A stretch of DNA of 64,000 bases from Pseudoalteromonas sp. '520P1 No. 423' (lineage in GTDB: Bacteria; Pseudomonadota; Gammaproteobacteria; Enterobacterales; Alteromonadaceae), in the NCBI RefSeq assembly GCF_001269985.1, contig NZ_BBZB01000001.1:992001-1056000 (forward strand), read 5' to 3'. This document shows, one piece after another, positions 45,464 to 55,650 of this stretch. The notes beneath the pieces are model-generated. The model was not told the origin of the DNA, searched no databases, and saw only the letters and a list, made by a program, of their open reading frames with translations. Numbering within the stretch: the stretch's first letter is position 1; every line of letters begins with the position of its first letter. A program made the translations under genes and the position numbers.

Positions 45464-48220
45464 TTACTCTTTAATAAAAGCTTCGCCTTTTTCCATCCAT
45501 ACTGGAGCAGGTTTGCCTTTAAGGTGATGATCAAAATATTCCATCATACGAATTGAAAAATCGACCTGGTTAGGGAATTTTTTCAAGTGATGAGGTTCAC
45601 CTTCGTATTGTAAGAAGATCGCATCTTTTCCAGCTCTACGTAAAGCTAGATAATACTGAATACCTTCTTGCCAAGGTACAGCGCCATCTTTATCACCAAA
45701 CATGATCATAATAGGTGTATTTACTTTATCTGCAAAAAATACCGGTGAGTTTTCAATATATAACTCAGGTGCTTCAAATAAGTTTTTACCAATACGGCTT
45801 TGACCAGTCTCATACTGAAATTGACGTGCTAAACCAGATTTTAAACGTATACCACTATAAGCACTTGTCATATTAGATACTGGCGCACCTGAAACGACAG
45901 CTTTAAACATATCTGTTTTTGTCACCATAAACGCACTTTGGTAACCTGCCCATGAATGACCTTGTAAACCGATCTTATCTGGATCTGCAATACCTAAATC
46001 AATTAGTTTTTGTGCAGCATTGATCATAGTTTTAGTTGAAGAGCGACCTGGGTGCCCAACTTCAAAACGGATATCAGGTAAAAATATCGCATAACCGTTA
46101 GAGGTAAACATAGGGAAGTTAGGCCTATGGTTTAACTCCATTTTAGGGAAGTCATACATGCGTTGACTCATATAACGATAAAAGTAGATAACAACAGGTA
46201 GCTTATCGCCTTTTTTGTAACCTGCAGGCTTAATTAAAACACCTTGAAGGTCTTCGCCATCCCAACCTTTATAGCTTACAAGCTCAGGTTTTTGAGCCCA
46301 ATCAAAGTTCTTCATTTGAGGATTTAGTTTAGTAACTTGCTGCTTATTTTTAAAGCTAGCATCCGTTTGCCAAATATCAGGGAATTGATGGTAAGTTTGC
46401 TGAGTAAATAATAATTTATCAGCGTGTTTTGCTTTTTTGATTAAATCAAAACGGCTTTTACCTGTTAGTACTTTAGTCAGTGACTTGTCGCTTAAGTTTA
46501 ATTTAGCAATTTCAGTCTGTTTATCTTTCAGGTTGATTGCCTTAACAAATACTGTATCACCCTTTTTAAAGCCTACAGTTGTTTTATCAAGCTTTATAAC
46601 ACGGTAGCGGGTATTACTTTTTTCACCATCAGTTAAACGTGTTGCTTTTAATGAGCTGGTATCAAATGCCCAAATGTCGTATTTATCATAAACTAAAACA
46701 GCACTACCATCACTCATCCAGCCTGCAAAACCATAACCAGGGACTTCAGTAGGGTAATCATGTTGATCATTTTCAAAACTACTACGGATCCCTTTAGTAA
46801 GGTTGCTTAATTTAGCTGTTTGCATGTTTTTAAGCTGCACATGACCTTTATCAAAATAAGCTGCGAAGCCACCTTCAGGTGATAGCGTAGGCCTTGTGCG
46901 TGTATTAGATATAATTTCTTTACGAGTACCAGTAGTTATATCTACAGCATAGTAATCTGCAAAAAAACCGTCATACATGATGCGTTCTAGGTGTTTATTA
47001 TTTGATTCACCTAATAATGCCAGTTTTTCTTTATGAAGATTTACATCGTTCATATTAGGTGTTGCTAATTGAATGCTTTGCTTAGTTGCTAAGTGATATA
47101 CAGCTTGAAAATGACGGTTTTTATCGTCTTTATTCCAAGTAATTTGTTCTCTTGGTTTTATTTGCGCGTCATTATTATGCCAAACTTTTAAACCTTTTTG
47201 ATCGCGGATTGTAGCGTAATCAGTTAAATCTTCAGCTGTTTTATATTTCTTTTTTGCTATTTTTTTAGCAAGTTCTGGGCGTGTTTTAAAATAAAGTCTT
47301 TCACCTGTTTCAGACCAGCTAATATCTGCAGTTTTACCAACAAACCAGTTTTCTTTTGGTGTCGCTACTTTAGCTAACTCACCTTGTTTATCATGCCAAA
47401 TATACAGTTGATATTCACGGCGACGTTTATCGTCATTTATATAATTACCCGCCGTAAATGCAACACTCGCTTGTTCTGGATGCCAGCTTATTTTGCTTGC
47501 AACTATGCCTGGTTCGCTCATTAGTGACGTTGATTTATAATCTTTTGCTAAATCAATTAAAGATATTTGATTTTTAACACCATCTTTTACTACAGTGCTT
47601 ATTAACATTTGTTCACTTGTATGGCTAAAACCATAAGTTAAAACGTTATTTAAAGTGTGACTTGATTGATCTTTTAAGCTGACGATCATTAAGTTATATG
47701 CAGTATCTTTTTTATCTGCTTTTATAGCTGATTTATCTTTATTTTTATCAGCTTTTTTATCATCTGATTTTTCATCTAATCTGTAAGCTAGCCATAAACC
47801 ATCATCTGATAGCTTAAAGTCTTTCACATTTTCAAATTCAAATTTTTCAGCAGTGTTAGCATTGATTAATGTGAGTGAGTTTTTAAGCTGTTTTTTTTCT
47901 TTTTTTGAAGCACTTTCACTTTTTAATAGGCTAGGTTTTACTGTAAAAGCAACCCAACTAGCATTTTTGTTAATAACAGGTTTTGTGCCCATAGGTACTT
48001 GGCTTAACAAGTCATTATTTGACAGGTTATATACTTGGCCTTGTGCATCACCACGATAAGGCGTTGCAGAAAGCGCTAAAATTTTACCATTTTCAGATAA
48101 CTGCTGAGACTTAGCATATTTAAAATCAAATACATCATTAAATTGTAGAGCTTCTTGAGCGTGAGCGGGTGTTGTTGATAGAACAACGGCGCTCGCTACG
48201 ATAGAGAGGAGACGTTTCAT
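45464..48220 (-). CDS. Secreted S9-family peptidase (prolyl oligopeptidase/acylaminoacyl-peptidase-like)
   Basis: 918 residues. Signal peptide MKRLLSIVASAVVLSTTPAHA (cleavage after AHA) is followed by a seven-bladed PD40-type propeller and a C-terminal alpha/beta-hydrolase. The nucleophile is S756 in GHSWAGYQSAF; the aspartate is in MFGDKDGAVPWQEG and the histidine in GEPHHLKKFP. It should cleave peptides in the periplasm. A lysine/aspartate-rich insert (DEKSDDKKADKNKDKS) interrupts an N-terminal blade. It is a paralogue of the truncated peptidase at the left window edge. Confidence 0.9.
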   Translation of the reverse strand: MKRLLSIVASAVVLSTTPAHAQEALQFNDVFDFKYAKSQQLSENGKILALSATPYRGDAQGQVYNLSNNDLLSQVPMGTKPVINKNASWVAFTVKPSLLKSESASKKEKKQLKNSLTLINANTAEKFEFENVKDFKLSDDGLWLAYRLDEKSDDKKADKNKDKSAIKADKKDTAYNLMIVSLKDQSSHTLNNVLTYGFSHTSEQMLISTVVKDGVKNQISLIDLAKDYKSTSLMSEPGIVASKISWHPEQASVAFTAGNYINDDKRRREYQLYIWHDKQGELAKVATPKENWFVGKTADISWSETGERLYFKTRPELAKKIAKKKYKTAEDLTDYATIRDQKGLKVWHNNDAQIKPREQITWNKDDKNRHFQAVYHLATKQSIQLATPNMNDVNLHKEKLALLGESNNKHLERIMYDGFFADYYAVDITTGTRKEIISNTRTRPTLSPEGGFAAYFDKGHVQLKNMQTAKLSNLTKGIRSSFENDQHDYPTEVPGYGFAGWMSDGSAVLVYDKYDIWAFDTSSLKATRLTDGEKSNTRYRVIKLDKTTVGFKKGDTVFVKAINLKDKQTEIAKLNLSDKSLTKVLTGKSRFDLIKKAKHADKLLFTQQTYHQFPDIWQTDASFKNKQQVTKLNPQMKNFDWAQKPELVSYKGWDGEDLQGVLIKPAGYKKGDKLPVVIYFYRYMSQRMYDFPKMELNHRPNFPMFTSNGYAIFLPDIRFEVGHPGRSSTKTMINAAQKLIDLGIADPDKIGLQGHSWAGYQSAFMVTKTDMFKAVVSGAPVSNMTSAYSGIRLKSGLARQFQYETGQSRIGKNLFEAPELYIENSPVFFADKVNTPIMIMFGDKDGAVPWQEGIQYYLALRRAGKDAIFLQYEGEPHHLKKFPNQVDFSIRMMEYFDHHLKGKPAPVWMEKGEAFIKE

Positions 48221-48440
48221 AAATTAAATTCAAAACTATTAATGTGTTTAAGGTGAACCTATTGTAAACATTCAACAAGTGAGGTCGAGCGAAAATGAGT
48301 TAAATTGAATACAAATGAGACGAATCGATAGAGAAAAGATATTAAATTGAGAGTAATTTGATTGTTTTTTTGAACAGTGCTGATTTAATAAGAGTGTGAA
48401 ATTATGCCCACTAGAATGTAGGCATATTTATTGAAAGCTA

Positions 48441-49028
48441 TTAATGCCAAGCAAATGACAACTGCTGCCACTGTGCTTCAAATGACGCACTTGGTTTTTG
48501 TTTGAAATCAGAGCGCACAAATTGATTCATTTTACCTTCTACAAAAGCCAAAAATAAATTAGCTAAATGAGATTCGTCAATAGTGAAGGTTTTTGATTCG
48601 CGTAATTTACGCTCTCTTAATACTTGCTTGAATTGGGTTTCTAGTTTTTCAAACAGACCTTGAATACGTGCACGTAAGCGTTCTTGCTCGCCTTGTAATG
48701 CATCGCCTGTCAAAATACGTGTAATACCAGGGTTTTTTTCTGCAAAGCCTAAAAGCAGCATTAAAATATTATACATGCGGCTTTGTGTATCTTTTTCATT
48801 ATCTAAAATGATATTGATGCGAGATAATAAAGTATCTTCAATAAACTCAATTAGACCTTCAAACATTCTTGCTTTACTTGGGAAGTGGCGATATAACGCA
48901 GCTTCAGAAACACCGACCTCAGCAGCTAATTTAGCTGTAGTAATCCTTTGACCTGGGTTTGTTTCAAGCATTTGCGCTAATGATTGCAGTATTTGTTCTT
49001 TTCTATTGCTACTTTTTTTAGCAGGCAT
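48441..49028 (-). CDS. slmA: Nucleoid occlusion factor SlmA
   Basis: 195 residues: TetR-type HTH ([27 protein letters not shown], written in part) followed by [20 protein letters not shown] and [18 protein letters not shown], as in SlmA. When bound to its DNA sites SlmA blocks FtsZ ring assembly over the nucleoid. It lies 74 bp after coaBC; the dut gene that stands between them in E. coli is absent. Confidence 0.95.
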   Translation of the reverse strand: MPAKKSSNRKEQILQSLAQMLETNPGQRITTAKLAAEVGVSEAALYRHFPSKARMFEGLIEFIEDTLLSRINIILDNEKDTQSRMYNILMLLLGFAEKNPGITRILTGDALQGEQERLRARIQGLFEKLETQFKQVLRERKLRESKTFTIDESHLANLFLAFVEGKMNQFVRSDFKQKPSASFEAQWQQLSFAWH

Positions 49029-49102
49029 TTTTATCCCTTACTTCTTATTCTTATTTTAGGACTAAGCTTTTTATTTGGCAGTTATCATAAAGTGGCAGCA
49101 CT

Positions 49103-50332
49103 TTAAAAACAAGCATTAGCAATGGTTTTTATGATCTGGATAGCTAATGCTTGCTTACTGTCTTCGGGTAGGTTTAACTGGGCATCTTTACCTTGTTTAT
49201 CATGCCAGTAAAGGGTTAAAGCATTCCGCTCTGAGTTAAAACCTAAATCTTCTTGAGACACGTCATTGGCACAAATCATATCTAAGTTTTTGTTTTTTAA
49301 TTTACCTTGAGCGTATTGGGCGACGTTTTGTGTTTCAGCTGCGAAACCAACAGTAAAAGGCCTATTATTTTTTAAAGATGCCACAGAGGCGATAACGTCA
49401 GGGTTTTTCACTAAAGTTAATGAGATTTCATTGCCTTGTTTTTTAATTTTTTGAGTTTGTATATCTGCTGCGCGATAATCAGCTACTGCTGCACAACCAA
49501 TAAAAATATCTGATTGTGGTGCGAATTCTAATGCAGCTTGCTGCATATCTAGGGCACTTGAAATATTCACTCTGCTAACATTATTTGGTGTAGATAAGCT
49601 AACCGGACCACTAATAATATTGACTGTTGCACCTAATTGCTCGGCTGCAATAGCCAATGCATATCCCATTTTCCCTGAGCTATGATTACTAATATAACGC
49701 ACTGGATCTAAAGCTTCACGAGTCGGTCCTGCTGTGATGGTTACTGTTTTTCCTTTTAGTAAATCACCTTTTGTACTGTTATTTTTTTCATCAAAAAAGT
49801 TTATGCAATGCTCAACAATATCGAGTGGATCTAACATGCGACCTAAACCTAAATCACCACAGGCTTGTTCACCACTTGCTGGGCCCCAGATATCTACATT
49901 ACGTTGTTTTAAAGTATTTAAATTAGCTTGTGTTGATGCATGGGCATACATTTGTTGATTCATAGCGGGTGCAACAGCCACTTTTGCTGGCGTTGCTAAT
50001 AGCAGGGTTGTTAATAAGTCATCGGCAATACCGTGAGTCATCTTAGCTATGATATTAGCGGTGGCTGGAGCAACTAAAATTAAATCAGCCCATTTAGCAA
50101 ACTCAATATGGCCCATAGCAGCTTCTGCGCTTGGATCTAATAAAGAGTCTGAAACAGGCTCTCCAGATACTGCTTGTAGCGATAAAGGTGTGACAAATGA
50201 TTGTGCAGATTGAGTCATAACTACTTTGACTTGCATACCACGTTCTTTTAAACGTCTTACTAGTTCAGGGCATTTATAAGCAGCAATACCACCGGATATG
50301 GCTAATAATATTTTTTTGTTTGTATGACTCAT
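49103..50332 (-). CDS. coaBC: Bifunctional phosphopantothenoylcysteine decarboxylase/synthetase CoaBC
   Basis: 409 residues. The N-terminal flavin decarboxylase has [38 protein letters not shown] with its catalytic histidine, and PAMNQQMY. The C-terminal CoaB synthetase has [20 protein letters not shown] and [10 protein letters not shown]. It makes 4'-phosphopantetheine from phosphopantothenate and cysteine in coenzyme A synthesis. Followed by slmA, probably in one operon. Confidence 0.96.
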   Translation of the reverse strand: MSHTNKKILLAISGGIAAYKCPELVRRLKERGMQVKVVMTQSAQSFVTPLSLQAVSGEPVSDSLLDPSAEAAMGHIEFAKWADLILVAPATANIIAKMTHGIADDLLTTLLLATPAKVAVAPAMNQQMYAHASTQANLNTLKQRNVDIWGPASGEQACGDLGLGRMLDPLDIVEHCINFFDEKNNSTKGDLLKGKTVTITAGPTREALDPVRYISNHSSGKMGYALAIAAEQLGATVNIISGPVSLSTPNNVSRVNISSALDMQQAALEFAPQSDIFIGCAAVADYRAADIQTQKIKKQGNEISLTLVKNPDVIASVASLKNNRPFTVGFAAETQNVAQYAQGKLKNKNLDMICANDVSQEDLGFNSERNALTLYWHDKQGKDAQLNLPEDSKQALAIQIIKTIANACF

Positions 50333-50641
50333 GAGTTAGTTTCATTTGGGATCATCAATATGGTGTATAAGATAACATGTTAAGGCATAGCTTAAAAATA
50401 CTTGGTGATTTGTTTGTGAGGTTTCGAGGTGTTCTAGGTTGAACTTTAGCTTAACTTTTTAATATTGAGCTCGTAAGACTGAAGTCTTACCTACAATATT
50501 CATCATTTTTTAATTAGTCCCGAAAGCTTTTAGCCTTATGATGTACTCCAACGAAAAAATCCCGCACATTAGGCGGGATTTTATACGACGTAACTGGACT
50601 TGAGCCGCGTATGTTTAATAATTATAAATTAAACACTTAAC
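50333..50641. other. Intergenic region with two hairpins
   Basis: No gene seen. A hairpin TAAGACTGAAGTCTTA lies near 50475. A second, AATCCCGC...GCGGGATT, at about 50561-50583 is terminator-like and would close the decayed aminopeptidase gene on the minus strand or separate it from coaBC. Confidence 0.6.
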
Positions 50642-52273
50642 TTAAAGCTGCAGATGTTTATTACCAAAGTAAGATAGCGCCATTAATAAGTTAGTGCGGG
50701 CTTGAGGGTCTGGCGTTGTTTCAAATGCCTGAGTGAAGTGAGTTAATTGCTTTTCATCACCATAAAATGCTAACAGACTAATAAGTTGCGGTCTCAGCTT
50801 GCTAATAGCAGCTTTTTCACCTTGCTTAGCTGTTACTCCATATTTATTTAACGCGCTTTGTGCTTTTGCTGTAATAAATTTAGCCCATACATCTTCATTG
50901 CTTTCGTCAATAAAGACAGATTTTTGGCTTTGAATATAACCTAGTGCCATAGAGACCACTCTAGGGTGTGCATCATCAATAAATTGACCTAAAGCTTTAA
51001 GCAAATTACCACAGACATTAAACCTGAATCTAACAAGGCATCACTCGCTGAGATAAATACACGTCTCTCACGTACTGTAAATACATCAGCTGCATTCGTT
51101 AATAAAGTATCTAACTGTTTGTCTTCTAACATCCAGCGGTAATAGCCCATCGCATTTGCATCAGGGTAAATCCATTCTGGCTCAAAATCTAAATCAACTT
51201 TAGCTAAATCTGAATTTAATAAAAATTTTGCTTCTTTTACTTCATTGCCGCGACCATATTTAATCGTAACTGGTACGCTCCACAGTTGTGCTGGCGCATC
51301 AACGCCTTTATTAGCAAAACGATTTTGCGATAGCGAGATAGTTTTACCATTTTGTTTTACTGCAACAAGTGGGAAAGAAGATTGCTCAATAAATGATTTT
51401 AAAACACTAGGTACATCTTTACCTGCATTTTCCATAGCACCGAACGGGAACTCAGGCACACCAACAGAATCTAGCTTTTTATATGGATAAGGGCTACCAA
51501 AGTAATCTTTCATGGAAGCTAAAATGGCAGGTATTTCATCTGCGGCATATTGTGCTAATTTTTGTTTTTCTTTACTTGTAATGATACGACCTTCAATCGG
51601 CATTCCATCTACTTTAGTTTCAACAAATGGACCGACTGCTAAAGCAACTAAGTAAGATGAAATAGGCGGTGTTTTATCAAAATGATGTGTTGCCATATCG
51701 CCAACAATAATAGTTTTTAGCTCAGGTGTATTTGCATATACTTTTTGATCTTTATGTGCGGTAATTGTTAGCTGAAATGGAATTTTGTCACTAGGCTCAT
51801 CAAAAACTGGAAATGCACGACGCGCATCGCTCATTTCAAATTGCGTGAATAAATAAGGGAGTTCTTTATCTATGGTTTTATATAAACCAATAGATTATTT
51901 GTTGAAAGGCGCCGTAAAGTCGATATTTAGTGTGTATTTACCAGGTTGAATATCATGTTCACATTCTAAGCTAACTTTATGTGTTTCTAGCATAGTTGCT
52001 GTCATATCACAGTTTTTATCGCCTATTAGCTTAATTATTTGTGCTGTGTAATCTTTGCGACTTAATTCAATGATTTTAGTTTTTTTAGAGCTTCTAATTT
52101 AATCGTTGTTGAGCCTGAAAAGTTATCTTTTGCAGTATTTAGCATTAAATTCACATGTTGAAAACTTGGTTTTGCAACTTGAAACTTATTTGCTTGTGCG
52201 ACACCACAAAGACTAAAGCCTATGCTAAAAGCGAGAATGCTTTTTTCAGCATAGAAATATTTTTATTTTTCAT
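50642..52273 (-). pseudogene. Decayed M1-family aminopeptidase
   Basis: Two overlapping frames (50642-51004 and 50989-51834) and an out-of-frame 5' part starting at ATG 52273 together encode pieces of a periplasmic M1 aminopeptidase. An in-frame TAG after KNKNISMLKKAFSLLA and further frameshifts break the N-terminal domain. The exopeptidase motif FPFGAMENAG is present, but the next residues jump to the C-terminal part (VPSVLKSFIEQSSFPLVAVK), so the HExxH zinc helix and about 250 residues are deleted. The C-terminal ERAP1-like segment survives. It cannot be an active enzyme. Confidence 0.88.
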
Positions 52274-52424
52274 GAAGGTTCCCTAGTTCATTAAATAATT
52301 ATTACGATTTATTTTAATAGTAATAAAAAAGTAGCAAATCTCGCATGCAGTATAAAGTTTACAACCTGTTAGTTGGTAACAAATCGTAAATGAAAGTGAA
52401 GAGGGGGGAGGCCCTGTTTTAGAG

Positions 52425-53141
52425 CTAAGCTTTTTCACGTTCGACAAATCGCTGCCAAGTCGTTTTATCTGAAAGAGGCCTAAGTTGTTTTACAACGTCG
52501 GTTAATAGCTGCGAATGTTCAAAGTTACTTTGATTATATTCATTAAAGCCAAGTAAATAATGAAAGACATCTTTATTTTTGGCTTGAATGGCAAATATGC
52601 GTATTTGTTCTTCGAAGTTTAAACGAAAAGAGCTAATTGCAGCTTTTCGACCAACATGATCTATATTGGGAATGCCGCATTTTTGTAAATAACCAAATCG
52701 TTCACCTTCGCCAGAAAACCAAATTCTTACTTTTTCACTATAGCGTCCTGATTTAGCGGGGAGATCATACATCAGCCTGTTTTGATTTTGTGCTTTAATA
52801 AATTCAAAAAAATTGAGTAATCCCGCGTGAATTAAACCAGGGTGGATGGGCACTAATCTGGATTTTATTTTGCCATTAGTATGAAAGTGAAAATATAAGT
52901 TTGAATCAATCTCAATGACATCATTTAAGGTAAGTCGGCTAATTTCATCGCTATAAGCGCCAGTATAATACGCTAAAACGGGTAGCCAAAAATGCCAATG
53001 CTTTGGTTGTTCTCTAGATACTTTGCTATCAGAATATATATAACCATTAAATAAAGCGTGCAATTCCATTGCAGTAAAGGGGCGGCGACCTAAGTGTGTT
53101 TTCAACCAATATCCTTGAAATAAAGCACTACGAGAATTCTA
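52425..53141 (-). pseudogene. Truncated, catalytically eroded tyrosine recombinase
   Basis: The open frame begins just after a TAG near 53141, enters RRPFTAMELHALFNGYIYSD and continues to 226 residues (TTG 53105 would be the first start codon). It corresponds to the catalytic half of a phage-type integrase; the core-binding domain is missing. Box I reads LAYYTGAYSDEISRLTLNDV with Tyr in place of the invariant Arg. Box II reads SSFRLNFEEQ without the usual His, and no convincing nucleophile tyrosine follows. It is a remnant or a repurposed DNA-binding protein, near the decayed aminopeptidase and unrelated to the GInt trio. Confidence 0.6.
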
Positions 53142-53341
53142 TCTTAAATTGGTGGAATAGTCTTTTAGTAATTTGTTAATTTTATATTCACTCATCACAT
53201 TATATTGCCCACTATCACCAAAATTGACCATTAAACACTTAGGTGAAATAAACACTTAAAATCTTCACTATTATTCATTTCAACAGCTACTCAGTAGCAC
53301 ACTCATTTAAAAACTGAATTGATTATATAAAGGAAATGATT

Positions 53342-53497
53342 ATGAATACTTCAAGCAATGGCGAACTTTTTACAACTTCTGTTTTAGGCGCTTTAGTAAT
53401 GGGAGTATTAGCATTTAATGGCATGGAATCAGCTGTCGCGGTCGGTTCAGTAATAGCGGTCACAATAATGAGTGCAACATATGCGCTAACTAAGTAA
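53342..53497 (+). CDS. Small membrane protein, 51 residues
   Basis: ATG 53342 has a good AAAGGAAA ribosome site 7 nt upstream and a rho-independent terminator follows the stop. The peptide (MNTSSNGELFTTSVLGALVM, then GVLAFNGMESAVAVGSVIAV and TIMSATYALTK) has two hydrophobic stretches, about 12-26 and 31-47, so one or two membrane helices. No family recognised. Complete gene signals make it credible despite its size. Confidence 0.7.
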   Translation: MNTSSNGELFTTSVLGALVMGVLAFNGMESAVAVGSVIAVTIMSATYALTK

Positions 53498-53550
53498 TCT
53501 TAAAAAATTTAGTAAAAATTAGACACAAACCCAACCCGTTTGTAACTTAA

Positions 53551-53578
53551 AAAACACAGTCAACCAGCTGTGTTTTTT
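53551..53578 (+). terminator. Terminator of the 51-residue ORF
   Basis: A 9-bp stem AAAACACAG / CTGTGTTTT with an 8-nt loop and a T-run. Confidence 0.82.
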
Positions 53579-53602
53579 GCTATGTGCATACAAATATGAA
53601 TG

Positions 53603-53723
53603 TGTAGGAGAGGCTTTAGCCTTTCAAGGTTAATCTTAAAAAAGTTAAGCTAAAGCACAAATCTACAAAAGATTTGAAATGAACCTACAAAAAATTCAAT
53701 TGTAGGCTGGGCTTTAGCCGCGC
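53603..53723. repeat. Two REP-like words with GGCTTTAGCC hairpins
   Basis: GTAGGAGAGGCTTTAGCC (53604-53621) and GTAGGCTGGGCTTTAGCC (53703-53720) share a core that folds on itself (GGCT-TT-AGCC). Related words occur near 50480 (ACTGAAGTCTTACCTACA) and 60750-60870 (GAGGCTTTGCCTACA, CTACAAAAACCAAATCTGTAGG). These are dispersed noncoding repeats. Confidence 0.55.
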
Positions 53724-53735
53724 AAAATGTATAAA

Positions 53736-55067
53736 CTACAAATACTTATCTTTTAACCAACCGTAATTGTAATAAGCTGCTTGGCCTAAACGTCTAAATT
53801 GTGCAAAAGGAAATTTAGGTAAAGGCGCATTATATAAAGGCAAATCAGGGACTTTATCTTTAGCTATTTGCTGTGCGAGTCTATAAGCAGCTTGTGCACT
53901 AAACGAAACACCTGAGCCACAATAACCTAAACTATATGCGGTATTGTTATTACTAAAAACATGCGGCATATCATCTAATGCTGCTGCTATCCAACCACTC
54001 CAGAAGTAATCAATATTTATATTTTTTAATACTGGAAAGCATTGACCTAATGCAGCTTGTAATCGTTGTTTATAAATTGCTTTATCTTGATTTTTGCCTT
54101 TTACAGCACCTCGACCGCCAAATAAAATACGATTATCAGGCAATAATCTGTAATAGTATTTTAAAGTACGCGTATCCATAGTGACTTGATTGGTTTTAAG
54201 GCCTGTTATTTGTAATTCAAGTTCAGTTAACGGGCGAGTGACCATTATATTGCTGAGAATTGGCAAATACCTTTGCGCAATTGCTTGATGTGTTTTTTGG
54301 CTGTTATAAGCATTAGCTGCACATACAACTTGCTTAGCGGTTACTGTGCCATTAGGACAAGTGAGAATATGTTTATCGCTATTATGCTGCCAATCTAATA
54401 CAGGAGTTTTCTCAAAAATGCTGATCCCTTGTTTACGAACCATATCTCCATAGCCAAGTACTAATTTTAATGGGTTAATACCAAAACCATCATTTAATCT
54501 TAATGCGCCATAAGCTTCATGGTTTATCATAAAATCAGATTTAAGCTTTTCAGATGAAATAAACTCTGAATTACCGCCAATATTTTTAGCGATAAAGTCA
54601 CTTTGCGCTTGTAAAGAGCTCAGTGCTTTTTTGTTGTGTGCTATTTTTAAATAACCATTTTCTTGCTTATCACAATCAATATTATGTGACTCTATTAAAC
54701 CTTCAACTCTGCTTACGGCTTCGCTAAATTCATTGTAAATGCCTTTAGCTATATCTAAATCCCACTTGCTGGCCATTTGACTGTAACTCAAACGTCCAGA
54801 GCCTTTAAGTACAAAACCTGCATTTCGACCGCTAGCACCAAAGCCAACTTGGTTTGCTTCTAATACACAGCAATCAATTTGATATTCTGTACTTAGATAG
54901 TAAGCTGTTAAAAGCCCGGTAAAGCCACCGCCAATAATGGCGACATCGACTTGTTGATTTTGTGATAAAAGGTTTTCAGCTGGTGGATAAGTTATGGTAC
55001 TTGCCCAATAGCTATCAGGCAAAGGTTGGTCTGCACAATTTTTTGAAATTAACGGATCGTATGTCAT
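53736..55067 (-). CDS. FAD-dependent oxidoreductase (DAO family, PuuB-like)
   Basis: 443 residues. N-terminal FAD-binding VDVAIIGGGFTGLLTAYYLS, then FGASGRNAGFVLKGSG, typical of gamma-glutamylputrescine oxidase and related amine oxidases. C-terminal flavin loop GYCGSGVSFSAQAAYRLAQQ. It should oxidise an amine or amino acid with oxygen, releasing peroxide. It lies last in a GST-GNAT-oxidoreductase cluster with short gaps (10 and 18 bp). True substrate unknown. Confidence 0.85.
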   Translation of the reverse strand: MTYDPLISKNCADQPLPDSYWASTITYPPAENLLSQNQQVDVAIIGGGFTGLLTAYYLSTEYQIDCCVLEANQVGFGASGRNAGFVLKGSGRLSYSQMASKWDLDIAKGIYNEFSEAVSRVEGLIESHNIDCDKQENGYLKIAHNKKALSSLQAQSDFIAKNIGGNSEFISSEKLKSDFMINHEAYGALRLNDGFGINPLKLVLGYGDMVRKQGISIFEKTPVLDWQHNSDKHILTCPNGTVTAKQVVCAANAYNSQKTHQAIAQRYLPILSNIMVTRPLTELELQITGLKTNQVTMDTRTLKYYYRLLPDNRILFGGRGAVKGKNQDKAIYKQRLQAALGQCFPVLKNINIDYFWSGWIAAALDDMPHVFSNNNTAYSLGYCGSGVSFSAQAAYRLAQQIAKDKVPDLPLYNAPLPKFPFAQFRRLGQAAYYNYGWLKDKYL

Positions 55068-55085
55068 ATATTTATTATTTTTTTA

Positions 55086-55640
55086 TTAAAACTTTAATAG
55101 CATTTCAGCTGCATCACAATGGCATTCATTACCACAAATTGTACAAACATATCCATGATCTAAGCTATCGGGTAGCCAGCGATCAGGGTGGACTTTTATT
55201 AACTCTCCACCTGCTTTGGTAAAATAACGAAATGCTGAGTTGCCAGGGCTTTGCATCCAAATATGACTTGCGCCTGCAACGCCGCCTTGTTTTTTTACGG
55301 CTTTAACTGATTCGGCTAATAATAAGCGGCCTATGCCTTTACCGCGAGCAGCTTCGGCAACGGTATTACATTTAAAATAGCAGGTTTTGTCGAGTGGTAC
55401 TTGCCATAGTTCACTGCTGCACCATTGATCTACTTGCCAGTTTAATGGTGCATAAGTGAGTCTGAAGCCTAAAAGTTGGCTGTTTTCTGTAGCAATAAAA
55501 CTCGCATTTATATTATCTTTAATGCTTTTTTGATGGATCAATTTAATTGATTCAAGATCTAAATAATTATCGCCATGAACTAAATTCCCCAATGCGATAA
55601 CAGCATCATAGTGCTCAGGCGCCAATTCTTTAATATCCAT
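55086..55640 (-). CDS. GNAT-family N-acetyltransferase
   Basis: 184 residues with a GNAT acetyl-CoA loop CNTVAEAARGKGIGRLLLAE at about 88-107 and the downstream SPGNSAFRYFTKAGGELIKV. The C-terminus ends in a cysteine-rich tail (CTICGNECHCDAAEMLLKF) that could bind a metal. Middle gene of the three-gene cluster. Confidence 0.85.
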   Translation of the reverse strand: MDIKELAPEHYDAVIALGNLVHGDNYLDLESIKLIHQKSIKDNINASFIATENSQLLGFRLTYAPLNWQVDQWCSSELWQVPLDKTCYFKCNTVAEAARGKGIGRLLLAESVKAVKKQGGVAGASHIWMQSPGNSAFRYFTKAGGELIKVHPDRWLPDSLDHGYVCTICGNECHCDAAEMLLKF

Positions 55641-55650
55641 GTGTACCTCT

